From Candidatus Magasanikbacteria bacterium CG1_02_32_51 (lineage in GTDB: Bacteria > Patescibacteriota > Patescibacteriia > Magasanikbacterales > UBA922), in NCBI GenBank assembly GCA_001871435.1, contig MNVC01000025.1, positions 1-9,418 on the forward strand: a stretch of 9,418 nt of DNA, written 5' to 3'. A model generated the notes under the pieces. It ran no database searches and was not told the origin of the DNA. It saw nothing but the letters and a program-made list of their open reading frames with translations. This document shows positions 4,841 through 9,418 of the stretch, piece after piece (positions within the stretch are counted from its first letter, which is position 1; the number at the start of each line of letters is the position of its first letter). The position numbers and the translations under genes were made by a program.

Positions 4841-5512
4841 ATGAATATTTCTAGTGAAGGAGTAGCTGGTTCAATTTATAATAATTATAATTATAGCACT
4901 ATACGAAATGGGAAATTATTGAGTATCAATTTTGTAGCTCAATTTCCTCAATGTACCAATTATGATAATCCCGAACAACAACAATGTCTAGATGAAGAAG
5001 CTAAATTTGAAGTAGAGATAGATAAAATTATCAATTCAATTGTGAATAGTATCAAAGTTGATGGCGAATATAAGAATACTACCTACTATCGTCGTGATAC
5101 CCCCTTTACTTTTGTAAATGGTGTTTTTGAAAAAGAATTGTTTCCAAGTTCTGTTGAAAAAATGGTAATAAAATATTTAGGTTATGATTTGAAAGGAGAT
5201 TTCAATGCTGATGGTCTAGAAGACATAGCTTTTATTGCTACAGAAAATGATGGTGGAAGTAAAAGTTTTTATTCTTTGTTTGCTTTTCTTAGTTCTCCCC
5301 AAGGTTTTGTAGGTAGTAATGATATTTTCCTTGGTGATAGAATAAAATTACAATCAATAGAATTTGTAGATGACAAATTGATAGTTAATTATTTTGAACA
5401 TGAACCAAATCAAGCTTTGGTCAAGGAACCAAACATACCAGTGATTAAGCAAGTACAAGTTTTTAATTATACACAATTGGTTGATTTGTCACTTGCACAA
5501 GCAATTTATTGA
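4841..5512 (+). CDS. Surface protein, C-terminal part with FG-GAP/Ca-binding-like repeat (continuation of split gene)
   Basis: The frame is open from the A-run (codon at 4820) and contains an ATG at 4841, giving 223 aa if translated alone. It has no signal of its own. GDFNADGLEDIAFI (119-132) followed by NDGGSKSFYSLFAFL resembles an FG-GAP/VCBS-like repeat with an Asp/Asn calcium-type loop, as in extracellular beta-propeller or adhesive proteins. A FLGDRIKLQSIEF block follows. Two Cys (38, 49) lie in the N-terminal part. Because the upstream sequence GDRIYC before the ATG reads naturally in this frame, this is most likely the second half of the gene starting at 4356 rather than an independent gene. 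The function of the domain is unknown beyond being extracytoplasmic. Confidence 0.65.
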   Translation: MNISSEGVAGSIYNNYNYSTIRNGKLLSINFVAQFPQCTNYDNPEQQQCLDEEAKFEVEIDKIINSIVNSIKVDGEYKNTTYYRRDTPFTFVNGVFEKELFPSSVEKMVIKYLGYDLKGDFNADGLEDIAFIATENDGGSKSFYSLFAFLSSPQGFVGSNDIFLGDRIKLQSIEFVDDKLIVNYFEHEPNQALVKEPNIPVIKQVQVFNYTQLVDLSLAQAIY

Positions 5513-5528
5513 AAATAAATGTTTTATC

Positions 5529-5560
5529 AAAATCATCAGTTGGAAAGCTGATGATTTTTT
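5529..5560 (+). terminator. Terminator between convergent genes
   Basis: The 11-bp stem AAAATCATCAG (5529-5539) / CTGATGATTTT (5548-5558) has an 8-nt loop and ends in a T6 run (5555-5560). It serves the plus-strand surface-protein gene. A shorter T-run on the opposite strand means it may also end the minus-strand YibE/F transcript. Confidence 0.85.
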
Positions 5561-5579
5561 ATTTTTGTAGTAAATTTTT

Positions 5580-6794
5580 TTAGTGATTGTGTTCGTGGAA
5601 TTTGTTTTCATGCATTTTTGAGATATCTTTTTTACTTAGAAAATGAGTGGCAATATAAGTAGAAATTGGTACTGCCAAAATAAGACTAATACTACCCACA
5701 AAAGTACGAACAATTTCTTCAGCTATAAATTGGCTATTGATAGTGTACCAAATAGGTGTATTTTGATAAACAGAAAATAATAAAAATAATGGTAAAGAAA
5801 CACCAGCATAAGCTAAGACTAAAGTATTTACTAATGATGAAATATGTTCTTTACCAACAACCAGTGCTCGTTTGTTCAATTCATGTTTGTTGAGATCTGG
5901 ATTAGCAAAGCGTAGTTCGCCAACTATAGCAGTCTGGGCAGTGGTAATATCATCCAAGACACCAAGTGTACCAATAATTATTCCAGCCAATAACAAACCT
6001 TGTAAATTTATATCGTCAAATTGAGTAGTTTGTAAAAAGAAAGTATCTTCTGATCCCATGCCAAACAAAGTAGCCATATGTACAAAGATTGTTGCCAAAC
6101 CAATAGAGATAGTGAGAGTAAGTAGTGTACTCAGCATTGAAAGATTGGTTCTGTGATTGAAACCATGGGCTAAATATAAAGATACGCCGACAATAATAAG
6201 AGAACCAATAATGGTAATTATTAGGGGATTTGCTCCTTTGGCTATTTGGGGGACAATAAAAAATCCTAAGACACAGATACTAAACAAAAGACCAAGTAAA
6301 GAACCTAAACCTTTTAGACGACCAAAAATAAGAACAAGCAAAACAAAGATAATAAAGATTATGATTAGAGCTGGGAGTCTGTAGGTATCAACATAGTTGT
6401 AATTGATACTTCCATCTATCAAATAAGTTTTACTAATAACTATCTTTTCGCCAATATTATGGTGTTCAATCTTGTTGGTAATACTTGTAGAATTGAGGTT
6501 TTTGGCATTTACTTTCATCCCTTTTTCTGTTCCTGATAATATTTTGACTTTGAAATTTTGGTATCTTTCAGTATGATTACCATCATTTTGATTACGAATT
6601 TCTTCACTAATTTCTAAGATTACAGCTTTGCTATATTCCATGTCTGGAACTTCTGTTAGTTCAATACTTGTGGTTGGAGTATTAATATTAGTTGTTTTTG
6701 GTATGTTGTCTGTGGTAATAGCCAAAGCTATAGTAGGTAACAAGACAATAGAAAAGAATAAAATAAGAGCAAAAATAAAGTATTTGATTTTCAT
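5580..6794 (-). CDS. YibE/F family multi-pass membrane protein with His-rich C-terminus
   Basis: This is a 404-aa protein. A signal-peptide-like N-terminus (1-25, ending ALA) is followed by an extracytoplasmic domain (about 26-138). There are then about seven membrane segments (roughly 140-158, 162-181, 190-210, 220-245, 264-282, 320-342 and 363-385). The architecture and the motif GTLGVLDDITTAQ (275-287) match the YibE/F family, whose biochemical role is not established. Acidic residues D281 and D282 lie in or near a membrane segment, as a transporter might have. The tail MHENKFHEHNH carries four His and two Glu and could bind metal. The gene is divergent from the Fur-family gene, and a 19-bp palindrome lies between them, so coordinated metal control is plausible but inferred. 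The ATG at 6794 has no Shine-Dalgarno. Family call is strong; function is open. Confidence 0.85.
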   Translation of the reverse strand: MKIKYFIFALILFFSIVLLPTIALAITTDNIPKTTNINTPTTSIELTEVPDMEYSKAVILEISEEIRNQNDGNHTERYQNFKVKILSGTEKGMKVNAKNLNSTSITNKIEHHNIGEKIVISKTYLIDGSINYNYVDTYRLPALIIIFIIFVLLVLIFGRLKGLGSLLGLLFSICVLGFFIVPQIAKGANPLIITIIGSLIIVGVSLYLAHGFNHRTNLSMLSTLLTLTISIGLATIFVHMATLFGMGSEDTFFLQTTQFDDINLQGLLLAGIIIGTLGVLDDITTAQTAIVGELRFANPDLNKHELNKRALVVGKEHISSLVNTLVLAYAGVSLPLFLLFSVYQNTPIWYTINSQFIAEEIVRTFVGSISLILAVPISTYIATHFLSKKDISKMHENKFHEHNH

Positions 6795-6827
6795 ATTTTT
6801 GATTATTGGAGAATAAAATCAGCCTGT

Positions 6828-6836
6828 AGTATAACA
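6828..6836 (-). promoter_or_regulatory. Extended -10 promoter for the YibE/F gene
   Basis: On the minus strand the sequence reads TG-T-TATACT, an extended -10 element, with a predicted start near 6821 and a leader of about 27 nt. No good -35 is present. The 19-bp palindrome at 6856-6874 lies just upstream, where -35 contacts would be made. Confidence 0.5.
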
Positions 6837-6855
6837 TAGCTGGGGATAAATAGCT

Positions 6856-6874
6856 ATTGCAAATGATTTGCAAT
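6856..6874. promoter_or_regulatory. Perfect 19-bp palindrome, probable Fur/Zur-family operator
   Basis: ATTGCAAATGATTTGCAAT is a perfect inverted repeat around a central G. The core TGCAAAT-G-ATTTGCA has the 7-1-7 layout of Fur, Zur and PerR boxes. It contains the -35 box of the downstream fur-type gene and sits upstream of the -10 of the divergent YibE/F gene, so one bound dimer could repress both. The regulator encoded 21 bp away is the obvious candidate ligand. A second inverted repeat, ATAGCT (6836-6841) / AGCTAT (6852-6857), flanks it. Confidence 0.75.
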
Positions 6875-6885
6875 TGTGATATAGT
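6857..6885 (+). promoter_or_regulatory. Promoter of the fur/zur-znuA operon
   Basis: TTGCAA (6857-6862) is followed by a 17-bp spacer and TATAGT (6880-6885). The ATG at 6895 follows 9 bp after the -10, so the predicted mRNA has only a few nt before the start codon and is essentially leaderless. The -35 lies inside the palindrome. Confidence 0.7.
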
Positions 6886-6894
6886 ATTTTGGTT

Positions 6895-7272
6895 ATGAAA
6901 GACATTTTGGAACAACTAAAACAACAGGGTTACAAATTGACCAAACCACGAGAAAAGGTCTTGGAAGTTTTGATGCACAATCATTTTGCTATTTCTGCTC
7001 AAGACATACATCAAAAAATAAAAATTATAGATAAGGCTTCTGTGTACCGTGTTTTGAATTTGTTGGAAGAATTTGGCTTAGTAAATATTGAAAATGTAAA
7101 TAATGAAAAATTATATTGTTTGGCTCGTGATCCTCATCATCATGTTATTTGTAAGAAATGTGGTTATAGTGAAGAAGTAGCTTGCACTTATTCATTTGAT
7201 GATTTCAAAAATTTTATCAATGTCCAACATCAATTGACTTTGACTGGACTTTGTAAAAAATGTAGTAACTAA
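6895..7272 (+). CDS. zur: Fur-family metalloregulator, probably zinc-responsive (Zur)
   Basis: This is a 125-aa cytoplasmic DNA-binding repressor, slightly shorter than typical Fur proteins. The N-terminal winged helix (about 5-75) includes LTKPREKVLEVL (15-26) and the recognition-helix region DKASVYRVLNLLEEFGLV (46-63). The dimerisation and metal part shows DPHHHVICKKCG (79-90). Two CxxC pairs, C86/C89 and C120/C123, form the usual structural zinc site, with H81-H83 as regulatory ligand candidates. The identity as Zur rather than Fur or PerR rests on context: it is directly followed (4-bp gap) by a zinc-type binding lipoprotein gene, with a zinc ABC ATPase downstream. A palindromic operator overlaps its own promoter, so negative autoregulation is likely. 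The ATG at 6895 was preferred over the upstream TTG at 6889 because of promoter spacing and family alignment. Confidence 0.85.
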   Translation: MKDILEQLKQQGYKLTKPREKVLEVLMHNHFAISAQDIHQKIKIIDKASVYRVLNLLEEFGLVNIENVNNEKLYCLARDPHHHVICKKCGYSEEVACTYSFDDFKNFINVQHQLTLTGLCKKCSN

Positions 7273-7276
7273 ATTT

Positions 7277-8200
7277 ATGAAAAAAATAATTTTTGTTGGT
7301 ATTTTATCTTTGGTGTTAGTTGTCTTTTTGTCTGGCTGTTTATTGAATTTCCAAACAAAACAAAAAACAAATGACAAATTAAAAGTAGCCGTAACTATTT
7401 TTCCTATTTATGATATAGTAAGAGAAATTGCTGGAGACAAAATTGAGGTGTCTTTGGTGCTTCCGCCTGGAGCTAGTCCACACACTTTTGAAGTTTCTAC
7501 TTCACAAATAAAAAATTTGCAAGGAATAAAAACCTTATTTGTAGTTGGTCAGGGTTTAGACAATTGGTCTCAAAATATAATTAGTTCTGTACCTGATAGT
7601 CAGATTTTTGATTTGAGTAAAACAATTACTTTGAAACCATTTGATATTCAAGATTCAAATCATACTCCTGATCCAGATGAAGAAGGTAGTGGACAATATG
7701 ATCCCCACTATTGGCTTGATCCTACGAATGCTATTTCTGTAGCTAAGGTCGTGAGTAAACAATTGGCAGTTTTATCTCCAGAGAATGAAGTTTATTTCAA
7801 TCAAAGAGCCGAAGATTTCATAAATAATTTACTTGCTAGAGATATTGTTTGGAAAGAAAAGCTTAGTGGTTTGGAAAATAATAAATTGGTAGTTTTTCAT
7901 GATGCTTGGGGATATTTTGCAGATTATTATGGTCTAGATATCGTGGCTAGCTTTGAACCTTTCCCAGGTCAAGAACCAACACCACAGTATTTGAAAGAAT
8001 TGCAAATTGCTGTCAAAGATTATAATATCAAAACATTGTTTGCAGAGCCACAGTTGTCTCAAGATTCTATCAAGACTTTTGCAAGAGATTTGGGAGTGGA
8101 TATAAAAGTTTTGGATCCTAATGGTGGAGTAGAAGGACGTAATAGTTATATTGAGATGATGGAGTTCAATGTGGAGAATGTGTACGAGTTATTAAAATAA
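7277..8200 (+). CDS. znuA: Zinc ABC transporter substrate-binding lipoprotein, ZnuA/TroA-like
   Basis: This is a 307-aa cluster A-I (TroA/ZnuA) binding protein. A lipoprotein signal peptide ends in LSGC with the modified Cys at 21, so the protein is anchored outside the membrane. It captures Zn(II) or Mn(II) and passes it to an ABC permease. Ligand positions typical of the family are visible: H69 in GASPHTFE, H144 in YDPHYWLDP and H208 in VVFHDAWGYF, plus an acidic residue near D280 in VLDPNGG (E257 also nearby). Three His ligands favour zinc. The acidic loop 125-141 (DSNHTPDPDEEGSGQYD) takes the place of the His-rich loop of many ZnuA proteins and has only one His. The long linking helix lies at about 151-190. 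It is in an operon with the upstream Fur-family gene (4-bp gap). There is no Shine-Dalgarno. Confidence 0.9.
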   Translation: MKKIIFVGILSLVLVVFLSGCLLNFQTKQKTNDKLKVAVTIFPIYDIVREIAGDKIEVSLVLPPGASPHTFEVSTSQIKNLQGIKTLFVVGQGLDNWSQNIISSVPDSQIFDLSKTITLKPFDIQDSNHTPDPDEEGSGQYDPHYWLDPTNAISVAKVVSKQLAVLSPENEVYFNQRAEDFINNLLARDIVWKEKLSGLENNKLVVFHDAWGYFADYYGLDIVASFEPFPGQEPTPQYLKELQIAVKDYNIKTLFAEPQLSQDSIKTFARDLGVDIKVLDPNGGVEGRNSYIEMMEFNVENVYELLK

Positions 8201-8234
8201 TTTTTTAAACTAAAATAATAGATTATTTAAAACT

Positions 8235-8325
8235 GTGAATTGTCCTATTGAACCATTGTTCCACTGTAGTTTTTGAAGAAAAGATTATTTTAACAATGAG
8301 ACAATGGGGCAGTGGAACAATTGAT
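8235..8325. repeat. Two inverted 32-nt blocks of degenerate octamers between znuA and znuC
   Basis: The left block (8235-8266) reads as four consecutive octamers: GTGAATTG, TCCTATTG, AACCATTG and TTCCACTG. The right block (8294-8325) reads CAATGAGA, CAATGGGG, CAGTGGAA and CAATTGAT. On the opposite strand the left block has the same CARTGG-type unit, so the two blocks are inverted copies of an 8-nt-period array. They share the perfect 12-bp inverted repeat ATTGTTCCACTG (8255-8266) / CAGTGGAACAAT (8310-8321), which could form a long stem with a 43-nt loop. No T-tract follows. Function is unknown. Confidence 0.65.
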
Positions 8326-8367
8326 TTGAAACTTTGTTTAGATAATTAAATTTACAAATTAAAATAT

Positions 8368-9093
8368 ATGATGTTGATCAAGGTACAAAACTTAAGCTAT
8401 AAGTTCCACGATTTTACAGCTCTGGAGAATGTTTCTTTTGTTATTGAAAAAGGAGATATCGTGGCCATCATCGGACCAAATGGTAGTGGTAAGACGACAT
8501 TACTTCAAAATATTATTGGTGTGCTTAGTCCGACACAAGGTAGTATCACAATAGATGGTAAAAAACCAAAAGATGTTAGACAAAAAATTGGTTATGTACC
8601 ACAGAAGTTTGAATTTGATAGGACAATTCCTATCAGTGTGCATGAATTTATGAGTTTGGAAAAGTGTGGCAAAAAAGGTCATGATGAAAAAAATATTATT
8701 GAAGCGTTGCGAGAAGTGGGATTAGAAGATATTGAACAAAAGCAATTAGGTCATCTGTCTGGCGGACAATTTCAACGCGTGATGATTGCCAGAGCCTTGC
8801 TTCATGAAAAAGAGATTCTTATTTTTGATGAACCTTCTACTGGTATTGATATTGCCGGAGAAAAAACTATCTATGATTTGATAAAGAAAATAAATGAAGA
8901 TAGAGGAACAACTTGTCTGATAGTTTCGCATGAATTGAATATCGTCAATAAATACACCAAGTCAGTGATTTGTCTAAACAAAGAAATGATTTGTTTTGGT
9001 GCACCAGAAGTGGTGATTACACCAGAGACTTTACAAAAATTGTATGGTAGTGGGACAGGGTTGTTTCATGCTCATGATCATCATACATCCTGA
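8368..9093 (+). CDS. znuC: Zinc/manganese ABC transporter ATP-binding protein, ZnuC-like
   Basis: This is a 241-aa cytoplasmic ATPase that would energise metal import. It shows Walker A GPNGSGKTT (36-44), Q-loop in GYVPQKFEFD (75-84), signature LSGGQFQR (130-137), Walker B ILIFDEP (150-156), D-loop STGID (157-161) and the H-loop His188 in IVSHE. The spacing GYVPQK and the FHAHDHH tail (233-239) are typical of the zinc/manganese (ZnuC/AdcC) group; the His tail may bind zinc. It lies 167 bp after znuA, separated by the octamer repeat, so cotranscription is uncertain. No permease gene (znuB) follows; a terminator-like hairpin and an IS30 end do instead. Tandem ATGs at 8368 and 8371 leave the exact start open by one codon; no Shine-Dalgarno. 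Confidence 0.92.
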   Translation: MMLIKVQNLSYKFHDFTALENVSFVIEKGDIVAIIGPNGSGKTTLLQNIIGVLSPTQGSITIDGKKPKDVRQKIGYVPQKFEFDRTIPISVHEFMSLEKCGKKGHDEKNIIEALREVGLEDIEQKQLGHLSGGQFQRVMIARALLHEKEILIFDEPSTGIDIAGEKTIYDLIKKINEDRGTTCLIVSHELNIVNKYTKSVICLNKEMICFGAPEVVITPETLQKLYGSGTGLFHAHDHHTS

Positions 9094-9117
9094 GTCTCTG
9101 AAAGAAGACGAGGGATC

Positions 9118-9137
9118 TTTCCTAAGGAAAATTTTTT
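9118..9137 (+). terminator. Weak terminator-like hairpin after znuC
   Basis: TTTCC (9118-9122) pairs with GGAAA (9126-9130) around a TAA loop, followed by A and six T (9132-9137). The stem is only 5 bp, so efficiency is doubtful. It lies 25 bp after the znuC stop. Confidence 0.4.
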
Positions 9138-9206
9138 CTTTGCGAAAGATTTTGGAAACGTGGTAGACGTTCTTTAAGTATCTTGAGAATTTTGTTATTT
9201 AAATAA

Positions 9207-9233
9207 GGTAGTCCCCAACTTCTAACGCAACAG
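9207..9233. repeat. Right terminal inverted repeat of an IS30-family element
   Basis: The 27 bp start GGTAGTCC and end AACGCAACAG, the latter recalling the AACGCAACAG end of the IS30 inverted repeat as I remember it. It lies just beyond the transposase stop codon, where an IS30 right end belongs. The partner repeat is outside the window. The adjacent host sequence TTATTTAAATAA (9195-9206) is a perfect palindrome. Confidence 0.6.
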
Positions 9234-9235
9234 TG

Positions 9236-9418
9236 TTAAGAATTAATTAATTGATTAAAGACCTTGTAGGGTGTGGAGTAGTTCAAAGTTTTTCTCGGGC
9301 GTCCATTTAATTGATGTTGTGCTCTTTTCACTTCATATCTGGATACTTTGTAAAAATCTGTGCCTTTGGGAAAATATTGTCTGATTAGTCCGTTGGTGTT
9401 TTCGTTGGTACCTCGTTC
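9236..9418 (-). CDS. IS30-family transposase, C-terminal 60 residues (partial, runs off the window)
   Basis: Reading the minus strand from the right edge, the frame is open for 60 codons and ends in TAA at 9236-9238. The peptide begins ERGTNENTNGLIRQYFPKGT and continues to NGRPRKTLNYSTPYKVF. This is the hallmark C-terminal block of IS30 transposases, containing the region of the last catalytic acidic residue of the DDE triad and the conserved R-P-R/K-x-L-x-x-x-T-P ending. The remainder lies beyond position 9418, so integrity cannot be assessed. The gene points toward znuC, and its end is next to the inverted repeat at 9207-9233. Confidence 0.93.
   Translation of the reverse strand, partial: ERGTNENTNGLIRQYFPKGTDFYKVSRYEVKRAQHQLNGRPRKTLNYSTPYKVFNQLINS

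Noticed and set aside
4822..4843. AGGTGA upstream of ATG 4841 as a ribosome-binding site for an independent gene
   Set aside because: Spacing to the ATG is long (about 13 nt), and the frame reads naturally from the A-run upstream of that ATG. A split gene is the simpler view.
9091..9177. The znuC frame continues 27 codons after its TGA, suggesting TGA recoding
   Set aside because: The extension has no znuC-like or permease sequence, other genes here end in TGA normally, and no internal TGA is needed in any gene.
1..9418. CRISPR array, restriction-modification or toxin-antitoxin system
   Set aside because: No spaced direct repeats, Cas, methyltransferase or recognised toxin/antitoxin proteins are present.

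Overview
The window is AT-rich and gene-dense, with short spacers. It most resembles a Candidate Phyla Radiation (Patescibacteria) chromosome. The support is protein style: an LCP-like protein, a Cys-motif plus FG-GAP-like surface protein, a YibE/F protein and a compact zinc locus, with strong A/T codon bias. TGA is used as a stop, so the Gracilibacteria/Absconditabacteria code is not indicated. The placement is inference from style; no marker gene is present.

Layout: (1) 1-116 is the C-terminal tail of an rve-type (IS3/IS481-like) transposase, whose stop codon lies inside the -35 box of the next promoter. (2) 113-1612 is a RhlE-like DEAD-box RNA helicase, with a terminator-like hairpin abutting its start codon and a strong terminator after its stop. 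(3) 1613-2900 is a compositionally distinct, GC-richer island. It has two consensus promoters, two overlapping micro-ORFs, a predicted lipoprotein of unknown function with a Shine-Dalgarno sequence (the only one in the window), and a hairpin-rich 3' region. (4) 2935-5560 holds an LCP-family protein and a membrane-anchored surface protein that is split by a -1 frameshift exactly at an A8 slippery run. (5) 5580-9093 is a zinc-homeostasis locus: a YibE/F membrane protein (minus strand) diverges from fur/zur-znuA, with znuC further downstream. A perfect 19-bp palindrome sits between the divergent promoters. (6) 9118-9418 carries a terminator-like hairpin and the right end of an IS30-family element with its transposase C-terminus on the minus strand.

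How the genes fit together: the Fur-family regulator is probably a Zur that represses its own operon (regulator plus zinc-binding lipoprotein ZnuA) and possibly the divergent YibE/F gene, whose protein ends in a His-rich tail. ZnuC supplies the ATPase. No ZnuB permease is visible, and an IS30 element lies where one would be expected. A pair of inverted degenerate octamer arrays separates znuA from znuC.

The AT-rich genes start without a recognisable Shine-Dalgarno, and the fur transcript is predicted to be almost leaderless. Only the GC-rich lipoprotein gene has a classical ribosome-binding site, which supports a foreign origin for that island.
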